Positions 21,503 to 32,170 are shown, numbered from the stretch's first letter. The stretch: DNA of 64,000 nt from Parasponia andersonii (GCA_002914805.1 JXTB01000061.1:101508-165507), one strand, 5' to 3'. A program made the numbers and translations. The notes: a model not told the origin generated them from the sequence alone.

Positions 21503-22056
21503 CTATCTAACAAGAAGTATGTGTACTTGGGTTCGCTCAATGGACTGCTGGTATGCTCTAATATCATTAGGATCCTTCATGGCCACTTTATCATGATGAT
21601 CTAGTTCCTGAAAGAGTTTTGTTAAGTCCCCATAATATACTGAGAGTGATTTGGTACCTTGTTTGGCTGAGAAGGCTTTCTGATGCAAAGAATAGACCTG
21701 CATCTCATCATTACCATCATGAAAAGCTTTGGAAAGTGTACTCCGAATTTCATGAGTAGTGGGTATATGCAGATAGCGCTTCATGATGTCAGGAAACATA
21801 GACATCAGAAGTCAGAGTTTCACTTTCTGATTTTCAACATATTATTTTTCATATTCCTTGTCCTTCACAGTAGGTAAAGTGGTTTTACCCATGATATAGG
21901 AGAGTTGTTCTCATTCAGTAATATACATTTCTATCAATTAAGACCACACATCATAATTTGTTACGATAAGTAGAATGCCAGCATTAAAAGCACCTTGGGA
22001 CTGAACAATAATTGGAATAGATTTGGTTGTGGAGACTTCAATGTGTTCACTCATTT
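21503..22056 (-). pseudogene. Ty1/copia gag fragment
   Basis: The minus strand begins MSEHIEVSTTKSIPIIVQSQ near 22056 and continues into a UBN2-type gag domain: RSTLSKAFHDGNDEMQVYSL, then QKAFSAKQGTKSLSVYYGDL and LTKLFQELDHHDKVAM. The pattern L..K...GND..QVY.L..K....KQG...V..YY..L..L..ELD is diagnostic of copia gags. It is a fossil with several breaks; only the N-terminal and middle part is present. Confidence 0.8.
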
Positions 22057-22905
22057 TTTTGAGTTTTTTTAAATATTTTTTTCCTATTTTTTGTTTTTGT
22101 TTTTAATTTTTTCTTTTATTTGGACTTAGCATGAAACGACTTCTATTAACAAGAATTGACTTAAATCATTGGAGATGAGGAATTTGTAGCTTTGCACGAA
22201 AAAGAAGGTGATGATATTCTTTTTTTTTTCCATCTTTTCTAGAGATTTCAAATTTGTGTGATTTTAGGTATTGAATTTGTGGCTGATTTCGAATATATGG
22301 CCTTTTTTTTTTTTTAAGAATTTGAGAGTTGGATTTCTAGAACTGATGTCAGGAAACATAGACATCAGAAGTCAGCGTTTCACCTTCTGATTTTCAACAT
22401 ATTATTTTTCATATTCTTTGTCCTTCAAAGGAGGTAAAGTGGTTTTACCCCTGATATAGGAGAGTTGTTCTCATTCAGCAATATGCATTTCTATTAATTA
22501 AAACCACACATCATAATTTGTTACGGTAAGTAAAATGCCTGCATTAAAAGCACCCTCAAACTGAACAATAATTGGAATAGATTTGGTTGTAGATAATTCA
22601 ATGTGTTCACTCATTTTTTTGAGTTTTTTTTTAAATATTTTTTTTCCTATTTTTTGTTTCTATTTTTAATTTTTTCTTTTTTTTTTGGACTTAGCATGGA
22701 ACGACTTCTATTAACAAGAATTGACTTAAATCACAGGAATTTGTAGCTTTGCACGAAAAAGAAGGTGATGATACTCTTTTTTTTTTTCCTTCTTTTCAAG
22801 AGATTTCAAATTTGTGTGATTTTAGGTATTGAATTTGTGGCTGATTTCGAATATATGGCCTTTTTTTTTTTTTTTTAAGAATTTGAGAGTTGGATTTCTA
22901 GAACT
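21783..22905. repeat. 561-bp tandem duplication over the copia gag start and 5' UTR
   Basis: Unit 1 (21783-22343) and unit 2 (22344-22905) both start TGATGTCAGGAAACATAGAC and end GGATTTCTAGAACTGAT. Each contains the same gag N-terminal stretch, long T-tracts and the 5' UTR. By eye they differ at a few percent of positions plus T-tract lengths, so the duplication is not very recent. Confidence 0.9.
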
Positions 22906-22987
22906 GATTTCCGACGTGGTACCAAATGATTATAAACATGTTTATTATTTATTGATTATTTGTCGGTGTATATATAGGACTAAAATC

Positions 22988-23121
22988 TATACAATCTTTT
23001 ATCTCTGATAATAAAATCAACTAGCTATCTTTAGAAAATTATATGATTTGTACACATTTATACAATCTTCTATATCAGATAATAAAATTAATTAATTATC
23101 TTTACAAAATTATTGAAAATC
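22988..23121. repeat. Imperfect direct repeat, about 57 bp, two units
   Basis: TATACAATCTTTTATCTCTG (from 22988) recurs as TATACAATCTTCTATATCAG (from 23066). Both continue into ATAATAAAAT(C/T)AA and end with AAAATTAT. It lies beside the copia remnant and may be part of its right-hand LTR. Confidence 0.65.
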
Positions 23122-23424
23122 TCAACTATTTAAACCATAATTAAAACTAAAAGGAGAAAAGAGAAGAAGAAGAAGTTGAACATATTTAATCCAAGAAACT
23201 CACGTGAGGATTAAAATTCTCGACGAATGGATAAAATCAACGAAAACTCTTTCTATTTTTCTCTCTATATTATATTCAGCGAAAGAGATTTAAAAGCTTT
23301 CGTTCCTTTTGGCCACTAATTTCAAAGCTCTTGGTCGTAACGGAGTCTGCGAAATTGAATCTTGCTGAAGCTTCTGGATGATCGGGAAGCTAGTTCCTCT
23401 CTGGCGGCAGAGTACTGCTCCTGT

Positions 23425-23691
23425 TCAATTTGGAATGGCAATGATGGAAAGTAATGACTCGCCGACTACGTATCCATCATCAATGATTTGTCGAGTTTCG
23501 GCATCGTCAAAACTCCTTACATCGCCGGAGAGAAACATCTCCACCGTCGCTTGGGCCGCACACATGCCAGTTCCCTGTCCACAGAATCCGTTCACCGGTT
23601 TCACCGTACGCCCACACTGCAACGATTGAAATATCGCTAGATCCACACAAGACAAAAGTAAAACCAAATAAAATATAAGGAATATAATCAA
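23425..23691 (-). CDS. Unrecognised 88-codon ORF in a GC-richer patch
   Basis: I do not recognise this product. It begins with a hydrophobic segment (MIIFLIFYLVLLLSCVDLAI) that could be a signal peptide or anchor. It continues with VKPVNGFCGQGTGMC, a Cys-containing stretch, and an acidic FDDAETRQIIDDGYV segment. The patch 23340-23640 is clearly GC-richer than its surroundings, which suggests host coding ancestry, perhaps a captured exon. An opposite-strand ORF of similar length (23378-23629) covers the same patch, so the coding strand is not certain. It may be a gene fragment. Confidence 0.25.
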   Translation of the reverse strand: MIIFLIFYLVLLLSCVDLAIFQSLQCGRTVKPVNGFCGQGTGMCAAQATVEMFLSGDVRSFDDAETRQIIDDGYVVGESLLSIIAIPN

Positions 23692-23699
23692 CTAGTTTC

Positions 23700-26032
23700 C
23701 TTGAATAAAACAGTCAACTAGTTTCAATACACGTGAAAGAAAAATAGTGAGGGAAAGAAGTATATTTGAAAGTTTATTATAAAAACTGCTGTAATTCTTA
23801 AAAATAAATAAATAAACTGCTATAAGTAAAAGCATAATTCTATAAAAGTGCTACCGGTAGTAATTTTCCTGTTTTACAAGAGTTGTCAGGCCTAGGGTTG
23901 TTGCTCGTTTAGATCATTAGCTTCACAAGAAATGTTTTTATTAAATCAAGACATCAAATTGCTCCCATAAACTATCTCAAAAAATATATATATATATATA
24001 TAAATAAAAACTACTCTTATAAGTTGGACAGATGTCTCACGACAAACTAGAGGTAATTGCACTCAAATGATTGGGTAAGGTTTCCAATAGCACTAGTCTA
24101 TTATTATGGAGCTAAGCTAATATTTTTAAGTGGAACTCACTAGGCATAGTGGAACTCCCGTGTCATTCAATTTATTAATTCCAATCCCACAGTATGGGAT
24201 GATTTGGTCCGTCAAGCCGAAATTTACCCACTTGGCCTTTTGCAAAGATGTTCTGAAAGAATTATGGACTTCTTATAGAAATCCAGGTACATAGAGTTAA
24301 AAATGGATGGGCTGATCTCTTGAAAAAATCCTGGACTGATTTAGAAAAATATCACTTTAATTCTTTTTTGAAAAATATATAATTTTTAATAAATATTTAG
24401 AAAAATACTAATTTTTAAAAAAATAAGTAATTTTTAGTGATACTCGAGGTAAACAATTATGTTATTTTAGGCAATGAATCTAGTTACCTGAAATAATCAA
24501 TCAAATTACCTCAATGTATTTGATAGGTTATCTCAAGTATCTCATCAATTAATAAAAAATAATATTTTTCTAATTAAATCTGGAAATTTTTCAAATAATT
24601 TCAAAATCCGGGATTTTTCATTTTTTTTTTACTTTTACCATAAAAATATAATTTCCTCAAGAATTATCATATGACATGTCAATTAGGTCTGGATAATTTA
24701 AAAGGGATTAAAGTGAAAAAAAAAATGGTATAGAATAATTGTTGATGGAAAAATTAGATGTTTTATATTCCAATTATTGCTTCAATTATAGTTTGCATTT
24801 TTAACTATTCATAGTGATTTTACAAAAATATATATTTGAATCTCTTATACATATGTTGAATGTATTGAGGAAGGAGAGATAAACGGTGGGTATTGGGTAA
24901 GAAATTAAGAGCAGCTAAAAAGGCTAATAATATATAAAAGGATAAAAGGGGCCGAAGGCCCTTGATTTATAATTTACATAAGGGTGTATTGACACACCAC
25001 TGTCTATTCTTTCCACCATTTTTAAGAATAAAATTTATTTTTATTTAAAAATCTTCATTTTTCCATTTTTACCCATTTCTTTTTAATTCCAAATCTATCA
25101 TTTACTTTCTCCGCGCACAAAAGCCACGCCCCATGATTACTACAAAATTTTTCTTATTCTAAAATAATTCTGAAGTTCAGTATTTATTAGCCATGGATAT
25201 TAGAGGATTAAGAAAATTGAATAGCTACAAATTTCTTTAGTATTAAAAGTTTAGATGGTTGAATTTGGATTTTAGGAATAATTTAGTGGGGGTTTATCTT
25301 ATAAACTAATTTAATTTGAAAGTTACAGAGGAATAGTCCTTCAAGGTTAATTTGTCTCTTCATCTAACACTATCAATGTTATCTATGTTTTCTTTAAGGA
25401 AGAAGTTGGAGTCCTATCTACAGTCTTCTTCCCTCCCTTACCCCGTCCATCTTTATCCCCTATCTTACCGCACTTCTCTTTTCTCCAAGTTCCCTCTATA
25501 TTGAGCCTAAGTGGTCAAATCAAGTATTGGGTTCAATTTCATTGACATATTAGAATCCTTCGTAAAGCTTGACCATTAATTTTATATGGGAGTTTTATCG
25601 AGTTTGAGAAATTTTCAATGTGTTGCAGCTATTCAAAATCATACCAAGGGGTGCATTATTGTGCAGTTTCATAGCGTGTTGTTGAGAATTCAATATAACA
25701 TACGTCTTTTAGTGGAATTTTATTTATTTAATTTTAAAGAAAATATGATTTATTGAAATTTTGTGGAATAAAAGTGGACAAGCGTATGGCAATAGAGCCA
25801 GCCACCCTTTACACAATGATACGGCGCAGTTGGATTAGGTATCTATCTATCTGGCGGGTTTTCTTTTTTCTTGTTGCTTCTAGCTGCCACTACATGAATG
25901 AAGGTAGCTTCAGGTTCTGGTACTCGAATTTGTAAGAGTCCAAATTAATAATTAATGCTCCGTTATGACTTCATCATGCATGATTTTGATGATCATCACT
26001 GATGTTATTCCGTACGTAATATATTGCTAATC
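23700..26032. other. Intergenic AT-rich DNA
   Basis: No supported gene. A TA microsatellite lies at about 23983-24003. The rest is low-complexity AT-rich DNA without recognisable element ends. Confidence 0.5.
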
Positions 26033-26147
26033 CTAAATTGCACGAGACTTAATAATGAATGTCGTTTTTGCCCCAAAAAAAACATTAACATAACAGAAAA
26101 ATGAAGAAAGAAAAGAAAAGAGAAAAAAGATGGAGGAATTATTATTA

Positions 26148-26148
<1 letters not shown>

Positions 26149-26187
<39 letters not shown>
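26149..26187. repeat. (TAA)n microsatellite, about 13 units
   Basis: A pure TAA/ATT trinucleotide array ends at the base before the stop codon of the LEA_2-type gene. On the gene strand the TGA stop is immediately followed by TTATTATT, so the array forms the first part of the 3' UTR. Confidence 0.95.
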
Positions 26188-26188
<1 letters not shown>

Positions 26189-26799
26189 CATTTGGCCCTG
26201 GAGGTGCATGGTGAGTTCTTGTAGATTCCAGTCATGGGATGGAACCTGAGCTGACAATTCAAGTGACACCAGAATCTGACAGAGCGCAGAGGGGCCACAC
26301 TCAGCACCCTCCACCGGGCTCTGCTGGTCCCCTTAAAATCCAGAGTAATCTGGTCCAGCTTCAGGGCCAAGTCCACTTGCTGCATCTCATCTGGACTCAG
26401 CGGAATGGAAGAAGACTCCACCTTGTACGGAAACTCCACTGAGTCATTTTTGGGCACCTCGAATGGATCCGCCACCAGCCTGGCTATGGGGATCCCCTGG
26501 AAGCTGAGCACGAAGTCGGTGTCGCTGAAGCTGGCGTGGGCCTTGGCATTGTCGTTTTCTGCCTTTATCACGATGGTCACCTGGATTTCGAGCAGACCCG
26601 CCAGGTCGTTCTGAATCTTGTCGAGGTGGGCGGAGACGACGCTGATCACGGGTGCGCTGGGGTGGATTATCAGGTACCCCACAAACACGATGACGCCGGT
26701 GATGATGACCGCGATGGCCGCCACGGTGCAGAGTATGGCAATGCACCAGACCAGGGGATGGGTGGGTGTCTCCGTATGCTCCTTCAAACCTCTTTTCAT
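26188..26799 (-). CDS. NDR1/HIN1-like (LEA_2 domain) membrane protein
   Basis: A single-exon gene of 203 codons. The N-terminus is short and cytosolic (MKRGLKEHTETPTHP), followed by one strong membrane helix at about residues 16-45 (LVWCIAILCTVAAIAVIITG and on). Then come the family hallmark HPSAPVISVVSAHL and a LEA_2 beta-sandwich of about 150 residues with paired strands (LLEIQVTIVIKAENDNAKAH, ISFQG-like DFVLSFQGIPI). It ends in the Cys-containing RFWCHLNCQLRFHPMTGIYK, like the closing motif of many NHL proteins. NHL proteins sit in the plasma membrane or ER with the LEA_2 domain outside, and some act in pathogen or abiotic stress responses; the role of this one is unknown. The start at 26799 is the first in-frame ATG after a 41-bp tandem duplication. 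Coding GC is much higher than its surroundings. Confidence 0.88.
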
Positions 26800-26815
26800 T
26801 TGAGGCTACTAGTGA

Positions 26816-26900
26816 TTGACAACATTCGGCGCATGCAAGATCACTCTTTCTTTTTTTTGACAACATTCGGCGCATGCAAGATCACTCTTTCTTTTTTTTG
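26816..26900. repeat. 41-bp tandem duplication just upstream of the LEA_2 gene start
   Basis: TTGACAACATTCGGCGCATG plus CAAGATCACTCTTTC and a T-run occurs at 26816-26856 and again from 26857. It lies 17-100 bp upstream of the ATG on the gene strand, so in the 5' UTR or core promoter. Each unit contains a CATGCA (RY-type) hexamer. Confidence 0.9.
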
Positions 26901-27423
26901 CTTTCTCCGATTTTATTATGCTAAAAAGGCCCGCCTTAAGCTCCCATGGACAGATATATTGGGTGGGATTTAAGCATGGAATTATTGAAGTTGGCTTCCT
27001 TGGCTCTCATTGGAGGGGGAAGTTTGGTATCTTCGTTTCCTCGTGTTAAAGTATATGTTCTCTCACTCTCTCTGTTTCTGTTTATATATATATATGGTCT
27101 TTTCTTTTTCATTGTACAAAATCTAACATACCCGTAACCCACCCCATTAAGGAATCTCCTTCCCCCATCACCATCTCTCATGTCCATAAAAAGTAATATA
27201 CCAAACTTGCATTGTTAAAGACTATATTGTCGTCCCTTCCCTTTACTCTGTTTTAGACTTGGTGTTTTTGCATCAAAACTTGAGGCATACCTTACCTAAC
27301 CCCCAACTTAATTAATTAATTGATTTCGAAAGTGCATGGCAAATTGGCATCAATCGTCACTTTATCTTCTAGTGCTACGTATATTTGGTAGATATCTATT
27401 TATAGTGTGTATAATATATATAT
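26901..27423. other. Intergenic DNA between LEA_2 gene and MITE cluster
   Basis: This holds the presumed promoter side of the LEA_2 gene (minus strand). I see no other gene. A (TA)n tract and CTCTCACTCTCTCTG pyrimidine run occur at 27060-27095. Confidence 0.5.
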
Positions 27424-27666
27424 GGTTGCCAATCCAATAGGTATTTTTTTTCTTTACCTATGAGGGTAGGTATTTTTTTTTTAGCCGTTGGATCACCATT
27501 AGATGGTGATCCATTGGCTATAATAAAATGCATGAAAAGACGTGCATTATTAATGCTCTTTCTCTCTCTTACCTTTTACAATAAAAAAATGTGTATGTTA
27601 AATTTTCATTGGCCAAATTGATATCTATGCATAGGTAAAAAAAAAATACTTACTGGATTGGTGTCC
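27424..27666 (+). mobile_element. MITE copy 1, set in (TA)n
   Basis: About 243 bp. The left end is GGTTGCCAATCCAATAGGTA and the right end, read on the other strand, is GGACACCAATCCAGTAAGTA, so the termini are inverted repeats of about 25 bp extended by T/A runs. An internal palindrome GGATCACCAT..ATGGTGATCC lies near 27490-27512. Both flanks are TA repeats. There is no coding capacity. Confidence 0.8.
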
Positions 27667-27697
27667 ATATATATATATATATATGTATACATATATT

Positions 27698-27936
27698 GCT
27701 GCCAATCCAATAGATATTTTTTTTTATCTATAGGTAAGTATTTTTTTTTAGCCGTTGGATCACCATCTAATGGTGATCCAATGGCTATAATGAAATACAT
27801 GAAAAGACGTGCATCATTAATGTTCTTTCTCTCTCTTATTTTTTACAATAAAAAAATGTACATACTAAATTTTCATTAGCTAAATTGATACTTATGCATA
27901 GGTAAAAAAAAAAAAATACCTACCGGATTGGTGCCC
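27698..27936 (+). mobile_element. MITE copy 2, set in (TA)n
   Basis: Same family and orientation as 27424-27666: left end GCTGCCAATCCAATAGATAT, right end CCGGATTGGTGCCC, internal GGATCACCAT..ATGGTGATCC palindrome, TA repeats on both sides. Confidence 0.8.
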
Positions 27937-28058
27937 TATATATATATATATATATACCTGTGTTGTACAAGTAAAAGATTAATAATAAGAGAATAATAGA
28001 AAAGGGCTTTTGTTACTTGGAAGTTGGAAGAGCAAAGTAATTGATATATATATATATA

Positions 28059-28303
28059 GGGCACCAATCCAGTAGGTATTTTTTTTTTTTTACCTATGTA
28101 TAGGTATCAATTTGGCCAATAAAAATTTAGCATGCACATTTTTTTTATTGTAAAAAGTAAGAGAGAGAAAGAGCATTAATGATGCATGTCTTTTCATGCA
28201 CTTCATTATAGCCATTGGATCACCATTAGATGATGATCCAACGGCTAAAAAAAAAATACTTACCCATAGGAAAAGAAAAAAAATACTTATTGGATTGGCA
28301 ACC
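28059..28303 (-). mobile_element. MITE copy 3, inverted, set in (TA)n
   Basis: Reverse orientation of the same family: begins GGGCACCAATCCAGTAGGTA and ends TTGGATTGGCAACC. Flanked by TATATATATATA on the left and ATATATATATA on the right. Confidence 0.8.
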
Positions 28304-28315
28304 ATATATATATAA

Positions 28316-28479
28316 TAGTGATCCAATGACTATAATGAAGTACATGAAAAGACGTGCATCATTAATGCTCTTTCTCTCTCTTACTTTTTACAATAAAAAA
28401 ATATGCATGCTAAATTTTCATTGGTCAAATTGATACCTATGCATAGGTAAAAAAAAAAATATCTACTAGATTGGTGCCC
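28316..28479 (+). mobile_element. MITE copy 4, partial
   Basis: The right-hand two thirds of the same family, from GTGATCCAATGACTATAATG to AGATTGGTGCCC, directly following copy 3 and followed by TA/TG repeats. Confidence 0.75.
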
Positions 28480-28589
28480 TATATATATATGTGTGTGTAT
28501 ATATATGTATATATATATATATATATAAGGCAGAAGCAAAATAAATAAATGAAGACTTGTAGGCGACAAGAGCAAGAGAAGGGGGCAAG

Positions 28590-29400
28590 GGATTTCTTAC
28601 TGTGGGACTCGTTCCTAAATCATACACCACGTGGACGATTAAGTGGTATAACAGGTCATAAATGGGGCATACCATCTGACACGTGTCCAGAATAACTAAG
28701 TAAAGGCTACGCGAGTCGCACGTGGTACCACATAGGCCCATGGGCTGTCCGAGGTTAGGGCCGAGCCCATCCCAGACCCTACATGGACTCGGCCCAGTCC
28801 GATTCTTACCTCGGCAGCTGAGGGTCGGGAGCCTCAAGGGTCTTCCATCAGAATACAATGAGAAGCAACTCATAGCTCCAGACCCAGACAGAACATTTAA
28901 TGCGATCCTGAGTAGGTGTGCGCATGGGACAAATCGTCCTGAGAGAACGGCAAATTGTCAAAATCTCCCCCCTGACAGACTCGAGCTATAGGGGATGGTG
29001 AAAACTAGGCTACGACGATGTAGGGAGAGTCACGGTAATCTCGGTCCGTGATCTCTGGAGTAAGTCTTGATGAAAAAATGTACTCGGTTCTGGGATTGAG
29101 AACTATGAGGTTCACAATTTCAGGACTATATATATGAGCCATGCGTCCCCAAAAGGAAGGTATGTACGTATACAAAAAGAAATATTTAAAAAAAGATATA
29201 CTCATACAAAGAAAAATTAAATCTTTGCTGCCCTAAATCAAAGATAAACAACTGACTTAAGCATCGGAGAGTCTTTGCAGGTGGCCTCCACTGTCTCTCC
29301 GATCCTGCATGAAATCAAAAGCTCTTTGAAATAGCAAGGGTACGTGGACAGTTAGAGGATACAACATCAGCTCAGCAGTTCAGAAACACGTGGACAGCTA
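28590..29400 (+). repeat. LTR-like block, probably a solo LTR
   Basis: A GC-richer island of about 800 bp. It has a CTATATATATGAGCC TATA-like element at about 29126-29140. About 125 bp later comes the phrase ACTGACTTAAGCATCGGAGA, a recurrent feature of dicot LTRs as I recall them, forming the stem ATCGGAGAG (29263-29271) / CTCTCCGAT (29295-29303). I see no internal retroelement domain beside it. Exact ends and family (gypsy or TRIM-like) are not determined. Confidence 0.5.
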
Positions 29401-29910
29401 ATAAAAAACCGCTCCGACGCTTACTCTCCTTTTGGTTTGTTTATTAGAGGGTCGAAGGTTGACCAGGCAAAGAGAAAGGGTAATCTTTATATTAGTAGCA
29501 GTATCATATAGCATAGGTGATGATGGGTATATATTAGTTATGTGAGAAACGCAACTTTCATCTAAACGCTCCCACGTGTTGTGTTTACTTAGGAAAGATT
29601 GTAAATATGATGAGGTAGATAAATCCAATAAAAAAGGAGGTGGAAAGAAGAAATTGAGTAAAGTGGGAAGTGAAGTGGCAAAATACCTCCCAAGTCAGTG
29701 GTGATCTTGTTTTTCTGAATAAAAATCGTGTGTCTCTGAGTAAGTACACATAACATAGGTACATGACATCACATCACATGTGGCTCAACTTTCTTTCAAC
29801 TGCTGAACAGAAAAGAAAAACGCAACGCAACTGCAGTGTGTCATTTGGCGATTCGAAATCCCTAAAACCTGAAAACATAATTGAATTGATGCCGGAGAGC
29901 AGTAGGAGTC
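29401..29910 (+). promoter_or_regulatory. Upstream region of the UPF0114 gene
   Basis: About 500 bp without a gene on the proximal side of the 29911 start. An upstream ATG at 29889 opens a short frame (MPESSRSHESAQPTHRKSTG) that overlaps the main start in another frame and ends at 29978. It could lower translation of the main ORF if included in the mRNA. No clear TATA box was identified. Confidence 0.4.
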
Positions 29911-30539
29911 ATGAGTCTGCTCAGCCGACCCATCGGAAATCCACCGGCTCTAAATCGAAAGCCATGGTTGATGAGTAAGCGTGCTGTCCGACTTCCGGTC
30001 TTGATAAGCGCCCCAGCCCTTGGCCCTGCCCCTGCCCCTGCCCCCGCCCGCGCCTGCTCTTGCTCCCGCTCCAGACCCCTGCCCACTCCTCCACCATCGG
30101 CCTCATCTGAAGCCGAAGCCATTATTGGCATTGAGGAGGACATAGAGAAGGTATATACTTGTTAATTTCTTTCTCCATCCATTCATTCATTCACTCACCC
30201 TGTTTAGCTCTAATTTCTTCTTCTTCTTCGTCCAGCTTATTTACCGATGTCGCTTCATGACGCTTCTCGGGGTCTTGGGCTCTTTAATTGGCTCATTTCT
30301 CTGCTTCATCAAGGTATCTCTCTCTCTCTCTTCCCAATTTCAATTTGTACTTCATTTCTTATCTTCAAGTTCAACCACACATGATCAGAAGCTCTTCTAA
30401 TCAAAATATCTACTAAGAGCGAGGCTTAATTTAGTAAAATTATATTCATACCGCACGGATTACAAACTATCTTGTGTTTTTGTACTTCTCACGTCTACCT
30501 CCTATTATATCATCTATTTTCATATTCTCCATCATCCAG

Positions 30540-30590
<51 letters not shown>

Positions 30591-32133
30591 AAAAGTATGA
30601 TATAATAACCGTCGATTCATCAATCAAGATAAGTTTGATGAAATTTTTGATTGTGCAAAGTTAGTTGTCGCTTTTGTTACTACCCGATCGATTGCTTTCT
30701 GGATGTGATAATTCTATCATTTTCCACGCTCCTCCTCATAATATATCTCCTTCATTTTCTTTTTCTCGGCAATTCAATGTGTCATGAGTAAATAGCAATA
30801 AATTCATCCTATCCACATATTTCTAAATACTAGTCAAATAATTTATTCTTCCTTATATAGATTTAAAGACCATGCTCAGAACTGAACCTTTTCTTACCAT
30901 CTCGTGGGAAAAAAGTGTCAACTGATCCTGTGTTGAGGCATACTTTGCCAAATATATATGGTATCTTATTCGGGAACGAATTTAATTTGAATAGCAGACC
31001 TGATTTTCTACTAATCCCCAATGATTTAAACATTGCAGGGCTGCACTTACGTTGCACAATCTTTCGTCGAGTACATCGTAAATCATGGAAAAGTGATTTT
31101 GCTGCTTGTTGAGGCCATAGGTGCGTGTTTATGAATTTGTTACTCGTATTTTGTCTTATTTGATGCAAGTCTTATAAGAAGAAAAATGTGCTTGACGTAA
31201 GATAGTCACAGATATATACTTATATGCTTTAATAAGTTTTTCTTTTTTCCTCCTCTCCTTTTTGGCTCATTACCAACTGCATGCCATTTGGACAGTATTC
31301 TGTCTTGAAACAGAAACATCTTGACATGTTATGACTCATGAGCTTCTCCATATCTTTTAAGAAAAAAAGAAAAGAAGCCATCTCACTATAAAACCAAGCT
31401 ATGTTCATCTCACTATAACAAGTTTCAGAAATTGAGAGTTTGTCCCAGCTAGCCGAAACCACTAAGGATCATGACTTTGTTGCATGTATAGATGTTTACC
31501 TTTTAGGAACTGTGATGCTTGTGTTCGGGATGGGTTTGTACGAGCTCTTTGTGAGCAACCTTGGTACTGCAAAGTCACTATCAGAGGAAAAAGCTCCTTA
31601 CAGATCAAATCTATTTGGATTTTTCACTCTAAAGGTCAGTTTTGAATTTTTATATAGGTCAGAATTAATATATTATTGCCTGTTGAATGTTGATCTCTAT
31701 CTTCCGGTTCCACTTTTCAGTCTTTTGTGATAATTGTTTAATAATTATTTTCTAGTTGGTAGTTTGATCAAAACCTTGTGAAAATGAGTGACATTGCTTT
31801 TTTTATTTTCTATGCATGTTATGGTCACGCTTGCTTCTTTTGTTTGACTAGTGCTGCTTGGTTTTTCCTTTGCTATCTTAAGAGTTTTATTTAGCTTTGC
31901 AATGTGTATTATATTATATGTATTTACAGGAACGGCCAAAATGGTTGGATATAAAAACAGTGAACGAGCTGAAAACAAAGCTTGGGCATGTTATAGTGAT
32001 GCTTCTCCTAATCGGTTTGTTTGACAAGAGTAAGAAAGCTGCAATCAACTCACCGCTGGATTTGCTCTGCTTCTCCGCTTCTGTCCTCCTCTCTTCCGGG
32101 TGCCTCTTTTTACTGTCCAAGCTCAACGACTAA
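29911..32133 (+). CDS. UPF0114-family membrane protein, probably plastid, five exons
   Basis: Exons: 29911-30150, 30236-30313, 31039-31120, 31492-31634 and 31930-32133. All introns are GT-AG and phases agree, giving 248 codons. The N-terminal 60-70 residues are basic, Ser/Ala/Pro-rich and poor in acidic residues, like a plastid transit peptide, with an Ala-Pro repeat (APAPAPARACSC). The mature part starts EAIIGIEEDIEKLIYRCRFM and has about four membrane helices: LLGVLGSLIGSFLCFI; the VILLLVEAIDVYLLGTVMLV pair, including FGMGLYELFV; HVIVMLLLIGLF; and LLCFSASVLLSSGCLFLL. The motifs YRCRFM, AIDVYLLGTVMLVFGMGLYE and RPKWL.I..V..LK.KL..VIVM are those of UPF0114 (bacterial YqhA) and its plant homologues such as At4g19390. 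Biochemical function is unknown. Long (TA)n tracts lie in intron 2 and just after the stop codon. Confidence 0.9.
30547..30598. repeat. (TA)n microsatellite in intron 2 of the UPF0114 gene
   Basis: About 26 uninterrupted TA units in the 725-bp intron between exons 2 and 3. Confidence 0.95.
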
Positions 32134-32168
32134 TTCTCATGGCTTGCTTGCTTGACAACACTTAGATA

Positions 32169-32170
<2 letters not shown>

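Noticed and set aside
26033-26314. Open frame with a poly-isoleucine run
   Set aside because: It is another frame through the (TAA)n microsatellite and the end of the LEA_2 gene.
26444-26875. 143-codon ORF on the LEA_2 strand and a 145-codon ORF on the other strand
   Set aside because: Both overlap the LEA_2 gene in other frames and have the arginine/histidine-rich composition of frame-shifted GC-rich coding DNA.
28466-28873. 135-codon ORF on the minus strand
   Set aside because: It lies inside the LTR-like block, ends in translated TA repeats, and has no recognisable domain.
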